Assembly: GCA_904387055.1 (NCBI GenBank)
Contig: CAJFKV010000012.1
Location: forward strand, 1 to 43,330
Direction: 5' to 3'
Length of the DNA: 43,330 bases
Origin: Candidatus Heteroruminococcus faecigallinarum
GTDB taxonomy: Bacteria; Bacillota; Clostridia; Oscillospirales; Ruminococcaceae
Both the position numbers and the translations under genes were made by a program. Position 1 is the first letter of the stretch, and each line of letters opens with the position of its first letter. Below are positions 14,714 through 23,280 of the stretch, piece by piece. Under the pieces are notes generated by a model, which had not been told where the DNA came from, searched no databases, and saw only the letters and a list, made by a program, of their open reading frames with translations.

Positions 14714-16791
14714 GAGATGTGTGCCGCTACCTGGCGGAGGAAAAGGGGATTTCCCTCAGCCCCCAGCAGCGGGCGGCGGTAGCCAGCACCAGCCCGGCGG
14801 TGCTGCTGCTGGCGGTGCCCGGGTCGGGCAAGACCACCGCCCTTGTGGCCCGCACCGCCCGCCTCCTCCTGGAGGAAGGGGCGGATCCCCGCCGGATCCT
14901 GACGGTGACCTTCAACCGGGAGGCGGCCCGGGACCTGGAGGCCCGCTGGGGGCAGCTGTTCGGCAGCAGCGGCCTGGGGCAGCCGTCCTTTTCCACCATC
15001 CACAGCTTTTGCTACCGGGTGCTGCGCCTCTACGCCGGCCGCAAGGGGGTGGAACCGCCCCGGGTCTTCGGGGAGCGGGAAGGAAGCCGGCGGGTGCTGG
15101 CGGGCCTCTACCGGGAGCAGCTGGGGGAGACCTTCGGGGACGACGAGCTGGATAACCTGGCCAATGCCATCGGCTACGCCACCAACCGGATGATCCCCGA
15201 CGGGGAATTGGCCCGCCTGTTCCCCCAGCTGCCCGGCCTGGAAGGGCTGCGGGCCGCCTACCGGCGGTACAAGCAGCAGCACCAGCTGATGGATTTTGAC
15301 GACATGCTGCTCTACGCCTATACCGCGTTGCAGCGGTATCCCGCCCTGCTGGCCCAGGTGCGGGGGCGGTACGATTGGGTGCAGGTGGACGAGGCCCAGG
15401 ACACCTCCCTCCTGCAGCACCGGATCCTGGAGCTGGTAAGCCAGGGGAGGATCTTCCTGGTGGGGGACGAGGATCAAAGCATCTACCGGTTCCGGGGGGC
15501 GTGGCCCAAGGCGCTGCTGGAGTTCCGCGACCGGTATCCCCAGGGGGAGGTGCTGAAGATGGAGGACAACTTCCGCTCCACCCCCCAGATTGTGGGGGCG
15601 GCCCGCCTGTTTATCCGGGAATACCCCAACCGGTACGATAAGGAGATGCAGGCCAACCGGCCCCAGGGACCGGCCCTCTCCTTCCACGAGGAGGAGGAGC
15701 TGCCGGACCAGTACCAGGCCATCGTCCGGCAGCTGGCCGCCCTGCCGGCAGGGGAGACGGCGGCGGTCCTCTACCGGTCCGCCATTACGGCGGCAGCCCT
15801 GGCCGACCGATTGGATCGGGAAGGCATCCCCTTCTATTGCCGGGAAACCAAGAACCCCCTGGGGTCCAGCCTGGTGCTGCGGGACCTGGGGGCCATCTTC
15901 CGCCTGGCCCTCGATCCGGGCAATGTGGAGGATTTTCTCCGGGTGGCCTATAAGATGGGCTGCTACATTACCCGGGAGCTGGGGGAGCATCTCCGCCGCT
16001 GCCCGCCGGACAATCTGTGGGACGCCCTGGTGGACAGCGACCAGTATCAGAATCGCTCCACCGCCCGCCTATCCTACCTGCAGGCTGTGCTGAAGAACCT
16101 GTGCCGCAAGCCTCCGGTCAAGGCGATCCAGGCGGCGCTGGACGACCTGGGTTACCTGGACTACCTGAAGAAGCAGGGGGAAGGGGGCTACCAGCTGGAG
16201 ATGTGGAGCCAGCACATCGGGGTGGCCCGGTCCATCGCCCAGGGCTGCCCGGACCTGCCTGCCTTCCTGGCCCGGCTGGAGGAGCTGCCCCGCCTGCTGC
16301 TGGAGGCCAATGGGCGGACCGACTGTCCCCTCTGCCTCTCCACCGTCCATTCGGCCAAGGGCCGGGAGTTTGACCGGGTGCTGCTGGCCGACCTGATCGA
16401 AGGGGTCTTTCCCGCCTCCGCCGCCATCGAGGAGGAGAAACTGGGGGACGGGGAGGCCATGGAGGAAGAGGCCCGGATCTTTTATGTGGCCATCACCCGC
16501 CCCCGGCGGCAGCTGGAGCTGTACACGGCCTGCCGACAGGGGGAGGTGGACCTGGAGAATTCCCGGTTCTTCCTCCAGGTGCGGGACGGGCTGCTTCCCC
16601 AGGCCCAGCGGGGAACCGCCTCCCAGCTCCGGCCGGGGCTGGGGATCTGGCATCGCAGCTTCGGCCGGGGGGTGGTGACCGGCGTCAACCGCCGGATGGC
16701 CCTCTTCACCGTCCGCTTTGACAAGCTGGGCACCAAGTATTTTTCCTTTTCATCCCTGGAGGACCCCCAAACCATCCGGGTCCTCCCCTAG
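14710..16791 (+). CDS. UvrD/PcrA-like superfamily 1 DNA helicase
   Basis: A 693-residue SF1A 3'-5' helicase. Motif I AVPGSGKTT (35-43), Ia TVTFNREAARDL, Ic FSTIHSFC, II VDEAQD (226-231), III GDEDQSIYRFRGA (252-264), IV MEDNFRSTPQIV, V STVHSAKGREFDRV, VI FYVAITRPRRQLEL. The C-terminal part (from about 635, GLGIWHRSFGRGVV) is the PcrA/UvrD-type Tudor-like tail that can bind RNA polymerase. It is slightly shorter than typical PcrA (about 720-750). It is the second gene of an operon and overlaps the deaminase gene by 4 nt (ATGA), an odd pairing. It may be a paralogue of the housekeeping PcrA. Confidence 0.95.
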   Translation: MRDVCRYLAEEKGISLSPQQRAAVASTSPAVLLLAVPGSGKTTALVARTARLLLEEGADPRRILTVTFNREAARDLEARWGQLFGSSGLGQPSFSTIHSFCYRVLRLYAGRKGVEPPRVFGEREGSRRVLAGLYREQLGETFGDDELDNLANAIGYATNRMIPDGELARLFPQLPGLEGLRAAYRRYKQQHQLMDFDDMLLYAYTALQRYPALLAQVRGRYDWVQVDEAQDTSLLQHRILELVSQGRIFLVGDEDQSIYRFRGAWPKALLEFRDRYPQGEVLKMEDNFRSTPQIVGAARLFIREYPNRYDKEMQANRPQGPALSFHEEEELPDQYQAIVRQLAALPAGETAAVLYRSAITAAALADRLDREGIPFYCRETKNPLGSSLVLRDLGAIFRLALDPGNVEDFLRVAYKMGCYITRELGEHLRRCPPDNLWDALVDSDQYQNRSTARLSYLQAVLKNLCRKPPVKAIQAALDDLGYLDYLKKQGEGGYQLEMWSQHIGVARSIAQGCPDLPAFLARLEELPRLLLEANGRTDCPLCLSTVHSAKGREFDRVLLADLIEGVFPASAAIEEEKLGDGEAMEEEARIFYVAITRPRRQLELYTACRQGEVDLENSRFFLQVRDGLLPQAQRGTASQLRPGLGIWHRSFGRGVVTGVNRRMALFTVRFDKLGTKYFSFSSLEDPQTIRVLP

Positions 16792-16807
16792 AACAGGAGG
16801 TAGCACT

Positions 16808-17755
16808 ATGCAGATATTGGAACGGGATGCCCTCTGCTATACCAACAGCGCCCGCTTGTCCCCCGCCGCCTGGGTGGAGCCGGGGGAGGTCTTTCTGGCC
16901 AGGACCGAGCTGTGCAGCGGCCCGTGGCTCCAGAGTCCCCGGGACCGGTGGACTCCCCGGCGGAGCATGGACTCTCCCGGGTCCAACCCCTGTGTCTGCG
17001 CCGGGGTAAAGGGGGCGAAGCCGGGGGATCTGCTGGCGGTGGATCTGTTGGAGGTGCGGCCGGGGGAGCTGGGCTATACCGGCTTTGCCGGGTGGCGCAA
17101 TCCCCTCTGCCAGGAGATCTGGCCCAACGACTGGGACGTGGTAACCCGGACGGTGGAGATCCAGGACGGGTTTGTCCGGTGGGACGACCGCCTTGCCCTG
17201 CCGGTCCGTCCCATGGTGGGGACCCTGGCCACCGCCCCCCGGCAGGGGGAATTCCCCTGCTCCCACCAGGGCCGGTACGGCGGGAATATGGACATCCAGG
17301 AGGTGACCGGCGGCGCCACCGTCTACCTGCCGGTGGAGGTGGAGGGAGCCCTTCTCCAGATCGGGGACGTCCACGCCATCATGGGGGACGGGGAGATCAA
17401 CCGGGGCGGCGGCATCGAGTGCCGGGGCGAGGTGCTTCTCCGGGTCCGGTTGCTGGACCGGCCGCCGGATTTCGACTGGATCCGCCTGGAGGACCGGGAC
17501 TATCTGATGACGGCCGCCTGCACCGGGGACCTGCGGGAATCTTTTGCCCAGGCGGCCCGCCAGCTGGTGCTGTGGATGGTCCAGGGATTCGCCTTCACCC
17601 CCCAGGAGGCCTATCTCCTGCTGGGGCAGGTGCTGGAGAGCCGGTGCACGGCCTACGTCAACCCCCTGTATACGGTGATCTGCAAGGTGAAGAAGGAATA
17701 CCTGCGTCCCCGGCAGTGGGGCGGCAAAGGGGCGAAAGGGGGAACGGGGCAGTGA
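16808..17755 (+). CDS. Acetamidase/formamidase-family protein
   Basis: A 315-residue protein of the FmdA/AmdA fold; enzymes of the family hydrolyse short amides such as formamide or acetamide. Typical features: GDLLAVDLLEV in the N-terminal half, the central HQGRYGGNMDIQEVTGGATV-like block (GGNMD motif), VYLPVEVEGALLQIGDVHA, the acidic MGDGEINRGGGIEC, and a C-terminal helical region with LMTAACTGDL. ATG 16808 lies 7 nt after an AGGAGGT. It lies 16 nt behind the helicase gene in the same operon and overlaps the next gene by 4 nt (GTGA). The true substrate is uncertain. Confidence 0.88.
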   Translation: MQILERDALCYTNSARLSPAAWVEPGEVFLARTELCSGPWLQSPRDRWTPRRSMDSPGSNPCVCAGVKGAKPGDLLAVDLLEVRPGELGYTGFAGWRNPLCQEIWPNDWDVVTRTVEIQDGFVRWDDRLALPVRPMVGTLATAPRQGEFPCSHQGRYGGNMDIQEVTGGATVYLPVEVEGALLQIGDVHAIMGDGEINRGGGIECRGEVLLRVRLLDRPPDFDWIRLEDRDYLMTAACTGDLRESFAQAARQLVLWMVQGFAFTPQEAYLLLGQVLESRCTAYVNPLYTVICKVKKEYLRPRQWGGKGAKGGTGQ

Positions 17756-18207
17756 GCCATTGGATGGACCAGGTGGAGCGTCTCCTCCAGAAGCCCGCCT
17801 GCCTGATCGATCTCTTCCCCCGGCAGGTGCCCCGGGAGGGGTGTTCCCGCTTTTCCAAGGTGGAGTACCACTATCTCTCCCAGTTTGCCGCCTACGGCCT
17901 GGACCGGCGGTACGCGGGGGTCCTTCTCAAGGTGAGCGCCCAGTATCCCACGGTGCTGGGCTGGGGTGGCTGGACCGAGAACCCCGCCCCCGATCAGCTG
18001 GCGGAGGCGGTCCATACCGTCATGGAGAACCACTCCGGCTGGATACACCTGCTGCTCCCGGAAGAGGACGCCCTGCTCTTTTTTGAGTGGGACTGCCTTC
18101 AGATGGTGGTATATAACCCAGGGGAGGAGCTGGGGCGGTTCCTGGAGGAGATTGCCCGGTCGGAGGGGTTTTTCTGGCGGGCAGCGGAAGAAGGGGCCCC
18201 TTCTTAA
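17752..18207 (+). CDS. Hypothetical cytosolic protein, last gene of the deaminase-helicase operon
   Basis: A 151-residue protein without signal peptide or membrane segment, mixed alpha/beta, rich in aromatic residues (SGWIHLLL, LLFFEWDCLQMVVYNPG, FFWRAAEE). I recognise no family. The GTG start overlaps the stop of the formamidase-like gene, so translation is probably coupled. It ends 10 nt before the operon terminator. Because the start is shared with that gene it probably works with it, but no function can be read from the sequence. Confidence 0.7.
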   Translation: MSHWMDQVERLLQKPACLIDLFPRQVPREGCSRFSKVEYHYLSQFAAYGLDRRYAGVLLKVSAQYPTVLGWGGWTENPAPDQLAEAVHTVMENHSGWIHLLLPEEDALLFFEWDCLQMVVYNPGEELGRFLEEIARSEGFFWRAAEEGAPS

Positions 18208-18217
18208 CCACAACGGC

Positions 18218-18254
18218 AAAACCCCCGGCAAGCAGCAAGCTTGCCGGGGGTTTT
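18218..18254. terminator. Strong bidirectional terminator
   Basis: A perfect 16-bp stem, 18218-18233 / 18239-18254, with AAAA and TTTT at the outer ends, so it can serve the plus-strand operon and the minus-strand BtpA-like gene. Confidence 0.92.
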
Positions 18255-18323
18255 GGTTTGGGGAAAAAAGGGGGGAGGACAGCCGGACGAGCCAGCCGCC
18301 CTCCAAAAAAGGGAAAGGGCAGC

Positions 18324-19133
18324 TTACAGGGAAGCGCGGAAGTCCTTCACTTCCTTCATGAACTCCTTGACCCGCTTTACATCCACGGCGTTTTCAAAGA
18401 TGCCGTCGTACTTGAAGGTGGTGGCGCAGACGGCGCCATCGGCGATGGAGAGCTGGCGCTTGATGTTGGCGGCGGTGCAGCCGGTGTTGCAGAAGACGGG
18501 GGTTCTCTTCACCGAATCCTTCACCTTCTTCAGGATCTGGGTATCGGTCTCGGCGCCGGCGGTCAGGCCGGAGACGCAGAGGGCGTCCGGATGGTTGTTG
18601 AACTCGGTGGACCGGGCGATGTCACAGATGTCCCGGTCGGCCAGGTACTTGGCAGCCTCGGGAACGATGTTGAAGAGCAGCTTCAAATCCTTGGCGCCCA
18701 CCTCCATCTTGTGGCGGACGGTGGTGCCGGCGTCGGTGTTCCACAGGCCGAAGTCAGAGGCGTATACGCCGGTGATGATCTCCCGGATGAATTTGGCGTC
18801 CACGCCCACCGCCAGGTCGATGGAGGCGATGGGATCCCACAGGCAGTTGACGCCGTAGGGGATCTTGATCTCGCTCATCAGCTCGCCGATAACCCGGGCC
18901 ATGGAGGCAACCGTCTCGGGGCGTACCTTGGTGAGGTAGGGGAGACTGAACTCGTTGGAGAACATCACTCCGTCCACGCCGCCGTCCTGCAGGGCGTGCA
19001 GGTCCTTCCGGGCGCACTCCACAACCTTCTCCATCCCGCCGTCGGCATCATAGCCGGGGTCGCCGGGCATGGCCTGCAGATGGCACATGGCGATAATGGG
19101 TTTCTCAACACCAAACAGATCCTTCGTCCACAT
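18324..19133 (-). CDS. BtpA/SgcQ-family TIM-barrel protein
   Basis: A 269-residue protein of the BtpA family. E. coli SgcQ, in the cryptic sgc sugar cluster, is the closest known type; cyanobacterial BtpA affects photosystem I stability. Family blocks: KPIIAMCHLQAMPGDPGY near the N-terminus, GVDGVMFSNEFSLPYL, IPYGVNCLWDPIASIDLAV, FIREIITGVYASDFGLW, and the C-terminal TPVFCNTGCTAANI, ADGAVCATTFKYDG. The TIM-barrel phosphate-binding ends suggest a phosphosugar aldolase/isomerase-like role, but no activity is proven for the family. ATG 19133 lies 8 nt after AAGGAG; the upstream ATG 19154 lacks a site. It is divergent from the DeoR operon, with a promoter at 19220-19248. Confidence 0.9.
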   Translation of the reverse strand: MWTKDLFGVEKPIIAMCHLQAMPGDPGYDADGGMEKVVECARKDLHALQDGGVDGVMFSNEFSLPYLTKVRPETVASMARVIGELMSEIKIPYGVNCLWDPIASIDLAVGVDAKFIREIITGVYASDFGLWNTDAGTTVRHKMEVGAKDLKLLFNIVPEAAKYLADRDICDIARSTEFNNHPDALCVSGLTAGAETDTQILKKVKDSVKRTPVFCNTGCTAANIKRQLSIADGAVCATTFKYDGIFENAVDVKRVKEFMKEVKDFRASL

Positions 19134-19219
19134 AAGCAGATTCTCCTTTTCCATGATGGTTCTATTGTTACACGATCCCCGCTGGGGAATGGTTCCAGCC
19201 GGTTGGCTTTGGTATCCTC

Positions 19220-19248
19220 AGTGTAACACGGGGCGGGGGGAAATGCAA
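19220..19248 (-). promoter_or_regulatory. Promoter of the BtpA/SgcQ-like gene
   Basis: On the minus strand, TTGCAT (plus 19243-19248), 17 nt, TACACT (plus 19220-19225). Confidence 0.7.
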
Positions 19249-19285
19249 GAGGAAAATTTCAAAACTTTTCAAAAAATTGCAGAAG

Positions 19286-19297
19286 TGAGAAATCTCA
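19286..19297. promoter_or_regulatory. Small palindrome between divergent promoters
   Basis: TGAGA-AA-TCTCA, located between the divergent promoters of the BtpA-like and DeoR genes. It is a candidate operator of the adjacent DeoR regulator, by position only. The rest of the 339-nt gap 19134-19472 is AT-rich and carries no gene. Confidence 0.35.
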
Positions 19298-19368
19298 TAA
19301 AAAACAAAGGCCCTACGGCTGTAGAAAATGATAAATTGCCAAAAAGAGGTGGAATTTTTCTAGGGTGA

Positions 19369-19397
19369 TTGCAAATAGGTGAAAAGGATGGTAGAAT
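19369..19397 (+). promoter_or_regulatory. Promoter of the DeoR-M42-ADH operon
   Basis: TTGCAA (19369-19374), 17 nt, TAGAAT (19392-19397), with TGG before the -10. Confidence 0.75.
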
Positions 19398-19472
19398 AAG
19401 GGCGGCCCATCCTGAAACAATTTGAAACAAGGTAGGCCGTTCAAGGAACGCCAGATAGGACAGGGAGCCGTC

Positions 19473-20237
19473 ATGCTGAAATTTGAACGTCTCGAGCGCA
19501 TCGAGCAATATGTGAACCAGAACCGGTACGCCACCATCAACGAGCTGGCGTCCCAGTTTTCCATCTCCAGCGCCACCATCCGCCGGGATCTGGAACTGTT
19601 AAGCGGCCAGAACCGGGTTACCCTCACCAGGGGCGGAGTGGTCTCCAATCAGGCCAACGTGGTGGAGGAGCGGCCCTACAGCGAGAAGCTGGGGGACAAC
19701 CAGGAGGAGAAAAAGCGGATTGCCCAGGCGGCTGCCGCGATGATCCGGCCGGGAACCACCATCCTGGTGGATTCCGGCACCACCAACCGGGCCATGATCC
19801 CCTTTTTGCAGGAGGTGGGCCCGGTGAATATTGTCACCAACGATGTGGTCATTGCGGGGGAGCTTACCTCCTGCCGGGATGCGGATGTGACGGTTCTGGG
19901 GGGGACGCTCCGCAAGGGGTATTTCACCCTGGTGGGCCATTATGCCGAGAGCATGGTGGCCCAGATGCGGGCGGACATCGCGTTTTTGGGGATGGACGCG
20001 GTCAACCTGAAGGGGGGCTGCATGATCGCCAATATGAACGAGGTGGGCCTCAAGCGGGCGATGATCCAGGCGGCCCGCCAGGTGGTGGTGGTCTGCGACC
20101 ATTCCAAGTTTGAGATGGAATCCTTTTTGACGGTCTGTCCCCTGGATCAGGTGGGGACCTTCCTCACCGGCAAGGAGCTGTCCCGGTATGTAGGGGAGGC
20201 GTTTGCCGAGGCGGGATGTGTCATCCGATATGTGTAA
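19473..20237 (+). CDS. DeoR-family transcriptional regulator (SgcR-like by context)
   Basis: A 254-residue regulator. The N-terminal winged HTH (about 5-58) shows the family signature ATINELASQFSISSATIRRD-LELL. The C-terminal DeoR sensor domain (about 75-230) has the sugar-phosphate-binding motifs ILVDSGTTNRAM, VTVLGGTLRKGYFTLVG and ADIAFLGMDAVNLKGG, and the CDHSKFEMESF end block. Proteins of this type are usually repressors released by a phosphorylated sugar. ATG 19473 follows ACAGGGAG; the longer frame upstream is not needed. It is the first gene of an operon with the M42 and ADH genes (gaps 53 and 55 nt). It probably controls this operon, the divergent BtpA-like gene and perhaps the nearby kinase/ABC operons. 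Confidence 0.93.
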   Translation: MLKFERLERIEQYVNQNRYATINELASQFSISSATIRRDLELLSGQNRVTLTRGGVVSNQANVVEERPYSEKLGDNQEEKKRIAQAAAAMIRPGTTILVDSGTTNRAMIPFLQEVGPVNIVTNDVVIAGELTSCRDADVTVLGGTLRKGYFTLVGHYAESMVAQMRADIAFLGMDAVNLKGGCMIANMNEVGLKRAMIQAARQVVVVCDHSKFEMESFLTVCPLDQVGTFLTGKELSRYVGEAFAEAGCVIRYV

Positions 20238-20290
20238 ACAGCCTCAGGGCTTTGGAAAGCAATGATGTTTCCTGAAGGAGGACTAATACT

Positions 20291-21385
20291 ATGGAACAGA
20301 TGAAAGCGCGGCTGAAGGAACTGTGCGGCCTTACCGGCATTTCGGCCCGGGAGGACGAGGTTGTCCGGTATATGAAGGAGAACCTCTCCCGGTACAGCAA
20401 GCAGGTGACGGTGGATATGCTGGGCAACGTGACCGCTTATTTCCCCTGCGGGAAGGAGGACGCCAAGAAGATCCTCTTCTTCGGTCATATGGACGAGGTG
20501 GGCCTGATCGTCAAGAAGGTGGAGGAAAACGGATACCTGCGCCTGGAGCGCCTTTCCGCCGTCAACAGCCACATCATCCCCGGCAGCGTGTGGAATGTGC
20601 GCACCCATGACGGCAAGCTGATCCCCGGCGTAGTGGGGGCCATGTCCCACCACTTCATGAAAGCGGAAGACAAGGCCAAGGTGCCGGAGCTGAGCCAGCT
20701 GGCCCTGGACATCGGCTGCCGGTCCAAAGAAGAGGTTAACGCCCTGGGCATCAGCGAGGGGTGCGTCACCAGCTTTATGCCCCAGTTTATCGAGCTTGCC
20801 AACAACATGGTCTCCACCAAGTCGGTGGACGACCGGGCGGCCTGCGCCGTTCTGCTGGGCCTGGCGGAGTATGCCGCTTCCCATCCCCTGAGTTTTGACC
20901 TGTATATCATTGCCAGCGTGCAGGAGGAGTTCAACATCCGGGGGATTATGCCCGCTGCCCGGGCGGTGGACCCGGACATTGCCATCGGCATCGACGTGAC
21001 CCCCGCCGGGGATTCCCCCGATCTGGCCGGCGTCAGCGATATCCGCCTGGGAGGCGGTCCCGCCTTCACCTACCTGAACTACCACGGCCGGGGAACCCTC
21101 AACGGCCTGATTCCCAACGAGCCCCTGGTCCACGGGCTGGAGGACGCCTGCCGGCGGGGGGGGATTCCCTTCCAGCGGGAAGTGTGCCGCGGCCTGCTCA
21201 CCGAGACCTGCTATATCCAGATCAGCGGCAACAAGGGGGTTGCCACCGCCGGGATCTCCATCCCCATCCGGTATGCCCACACCCCGGTGGAGGTGGTGTC
21301 GGTGGACGACCTGATCTACACCGAGAAGCTGCTGGAGGCCTTCTGCTCCGGCTGGGACGACAGCCTGAACCTGTACAAAGCGTAA
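20291..21385 (+). CDS. M42-family metallo-aminopeptidase-fold protein (SgcX/FrvX-like)
   Basis: A 364-residue protein of peptidase family M42 (glutamyl aminopeptidase/tetrahedral aminopeptidase fold; cytosolic dodecamers, two metals). All metal ligands and catalytic residues are visible: His66 in GHMDEVG, Asp180 in KSVDDRAA, Glu212/Glu213 in QEEFNIRG, Asp235 in IGIDVTP and His330 in YAHTPVEVV. It is an active-site-competent enzyme. The oddity is the setting: between a DeoR regulator and an alcohol dehydrogenase in a sugar locus, exactly as SgcX and FrvX sit in E. coli sugar clusters, where their substrates are unknown. It may hydrolyse a sugar-amino-acid conjugate or small amide. ATG follows GAAGGAGG. 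Confidence 0.93.
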   Translation: MEQMKARLKELCGLTGISAREDEVVRYMKENLSRYSKQVTVDMLGNVTAYFPCGKEDAKKILFFGHMDEVGLIVKKVEENGYLRLERLSAVNSHIIPGSVWNVRTHDGKLIPGVVGAMSHHFMKAEDKAKVPELSQLALDIGCRSKEEVNALGISEGCVTSFMPQFIELANNMVSTKSVDDRAACAVLLGLAEYAASHPLSFDLYIIASVQEEFNIRGIMPAARAVDPDIAIGIDVTPAGDSPDLAGVSDIRLGGGPAFTYLNYHGRGTLNGLIPNEPLVHGLEDACRRGGIPFQREVCRGLLTETCYIQISGNKGVATAGISIPIRYAHTPVEVVSVDDLIYTEKLLEAFCSGWDDSLNLYKA

Positions 21386-21440
21386 GCCGGACCGCCTCCG
21401 GGCGGCGCGGATACCATAATACCCATAGGGAGGTAACAGA

Positions 21441-22622
21441 ATGAATGCGTTTGTCTTCTATTCCCCCACAAAGGTAATCTTCGGCAAAGGGGTGGAAAAC
21501 CAGGTCGGCCGGGAGATCAAGGCCTGGGGCGGCACCAAGGTGCTGGTCCATTTCGGCGGCGGCAGCGTCAAGCGCAGCGGCCTGCTGGACCGGGTGGAGG
21601 CGTCCCTGAAGGAAGCGGGCCTGGACTATGTGCTGCTGGGCGGCGCCGTGCCCAATCCCCGCCTGGGGCTGGTCTATGAGGGCATCGATCTGTGCCGGAA
21701 GGAAGGGATCGACTTTGTTCTTCCGGTGGGCGGCGGCTCGGCCATCGATTCGGCCAAGGCCATCGCCATCGGCGCCGTCTACGACGGGGACGTGTGGGAT
21801 TTCTACGACGGCAAGGCGGTTCCCACCGAGGCCCTGCCCACCGCCAACATTCTGACCCTGGCCGCCACCGGCAGCGAGACCAGCGAGCACAGCGTCATCA
21901 CCAAGGAGGAGGGAGGAATCAAGCGGGGGATCGGGTTCCCGGTCCTTCGGCCCAAGTTCACCCTTCTCAACCCGGAGCTCCTCTACACCCTGCCTCCTTA
22001 CCAGACGGCCTGCGGCATCACCGACATCATGATGCACACCCTGGACCGGTATTTCTCCAAGGGCGGCTGCAACGAGATGACCGACCGGATTGCCGAGGCG
22101 GTCCTGCGGACGGTGATCCAGTACGGCAAGGTGGCCATGGAGAACCCCACCGACTACACCGCCCGCAGCGAGATCCTTTGGGCGGGCAGCATCTCCCACA
22201 ATGACATGACCGGCCTGGGCCTTCCCGGGGACTGGAGTCCCCACCAGCTGGAGCACGAGCTGGGCGGCATGTTCGATGTGGCCCACGGGGCCGGCCTGGC
22301 CGCCGTATGGGGCGCCTGGGCCCGGTATGTGGTGGATGCGGATGTGATGCGCTTCGCCCGGTACGGCGTCAACGTGTGGGGCCTCAACATGAACTGGGAG
22401 GACCCGGCCGCCACGGCGGAAGAGGCCATCCGGGCCACCGAGGCGTACTTTGCCTCCATCGGGATGCCCACCACCATTTCCCAGCTGCTGGGCCGTGCCC
22501 TCACCGAGGCGGAGGTCGAGGAGCTGGCGGAGAAGTGCACCTTCTTCGGCCGGCGGACCATCGGCAGCTTGAAGGTCCTGGGCAAGGAAGAGATCAAGGA
22601 CGTGTATCGGGCCGCCCTGTAA
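21441..22622 (+). CDS. Iron-dependent alcohol dehydrogenase (YqhD/BdhA type)
   Basis: A 393-residue group III NAD(P)-dependent alcohol/aldehyde oxidoreductase. Dinucleotide site GGGSAIDSAK (97-106); iron or zinc ligands Asp195, His199, His268 and His282, at almost the same positions as in E. coli YqhD (194, 198, 267, 281). HQLEHELGGMFDVAHGAGLA is the diagnostic block. YqhD-type enzymes reduce short aldehydes or oxidise alcohols and polyols; here it may interconvert a polyol and a ketose or aldose. ATG follows GGGAGGTAAC. Third gene of the DeoR operon, ended by the terminator at 22643. Confidence 0.96.
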   Translation: MNAFVFYSPTKVIFGKGVENQVGREIKAWGGTKVLVHFGGGSVKRSGLLDRVEASLKEAGLDYVLLGGAVPNPRLGLVYEGIDLCRKEGIDFVLPVGGGSAIDSAKAIAIGAVYDGDVWDFYDGKAVPTEALPTANILTLAATGSETSEHSVITKEEGGIKRGIGFPVLRPKFTLLNPELLYTLPPYQTACGITDIMMHTLDRYFSKGGCNEMTDRIAEAVLRTVIQYGKVAMENPTDYTARSEILWAGSISHNDMTGLGLPGDWSPHQLEHELGGMFDVAHGAGLAAVWGAWARYVVDADVMRFARYGVNVWGLNMNWEDPAATAEEAIRATEAYFASIGMPTTISQLLGRALTEAEVEELAEKCTFFGRRTIGSLKVLGKEEIKDVYRAAL

Positions 22623-22642
22623 CGGGAATTGCCTATCCAGTG

Positions 22643-22678
22643 AAGGGACCGCTCCCCGCCGGGGGAGCGGTCCCTTTT
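22643..22678 (+). terminator. Terminator of the DeoR-M42-ADH operon
   Basis: A perfect 15-bp stem 22643-22657 / 22662-22676, GCCG loop, T-run to 22678. Confidence 0.93.
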
Positions 22679-22693
22679 GCCGGAAAAGCCGAA

Positions 22694-22724
22694 AAAAAGG
22701 AGGAAGCAGCGCTTCCTCCTTTTT
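22694..22724 (-). terminator. Terminator of the minus-strand kinase operon
   Basis: A 14-bp perfect stem 22694-22707 / 22711-22724 with five A at one end and five T at the other. It is symmetrical, so it can act on both strands; the minus strand reads into a T-run. Confidence 0.88.
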
Positions 22725-22743
22725 CTATCCGATGGAAAGGTCC

Positions 22744-23235
22744 TTACACCTCAATCTCGAAGGCGCTTTCCTCGTCCAGCTCCACCAGGGCAAAGTCGTT
22801 GGCATAGGCCCGCTCCGGCAGCACCACCAGGGCGTGGAGCTCCGCCTCGTGGCGGGGGAGGGGGGTCAGATGATAGACGCCGGGGTAGAGGGAGACGATG
22901 GTTCCCTTGGGCACCAGGAAGGCCTTGGTGGCGGTGGTGTCGGGGGCGCCGCCGGCGGGGGTCACATGGAGGACCGCGTCGTCGTTGATGGGCATGATCC
23001 CTTCGCAGCTATGGGTGTGGTATTCCACCGAGTCCACCCGGTAGCCGTGGTTCTTCACCACCAGGGGGGAGAAGCCCATGGGGAGCTGCCCGTCGGAAAA
23101 ATGGCGGGCGCCGTCCCGATAGAAGGTGTGGAATTCTCCGCACAGGTGGGGGCCGGAGGGGTTCATCACGTCGGTAAAGCTGCCAAAGGGGGCGAAGGCT
23201 TCCACCGTCAGGGGCTCCAGTTTGATGGTTCTCAT
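22744..23235 (-). CDS. Ureidoglycolate lyase (AllA)-fold protein
   Basis: A 163-residue cupin-like protein of the ureidoglycolate hydrolase/lyase family. The N-terminal LEPLTVEAFAPFGSFTDV is the family hallmark; VEYHTHSCEGIMPIND and VPKGTIVSLYPGVYHLTPLP contain the histidine/acidic residues of the binding pocket. Classic AllA acts in allantoin breakdown, but no other allantoin gene is nearby. The gene sits 45 nt behind an FGGY kinase in the same transcript, so a sugar-lyase, lactonase or isomerase-like function is more likely. ATG 23235 follows GAAAGGAT; the upstream frame start at 23262 lacks a site. Confidence 0.8.
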   Translation of the reverse strand: MRTIKLEPLTVEAFAPFGSFTDVMNPSGPHLCGEFHTFYRDGARHFSDGQLPMGFSPLVVKNHGYRVDSVEYHTHSCEGIMPINDDAVLHVTPAGGAPDTTATKAFLVPKGTIVSLYPGVYHLTPLPRHEAELHALVVLPERAYANDFALVELDEESAFEIEV

Positions 23236-23280
23236 CGGACAACATCCTTTCTTCAAAAACAAATGATTTGCATCAGGGGT

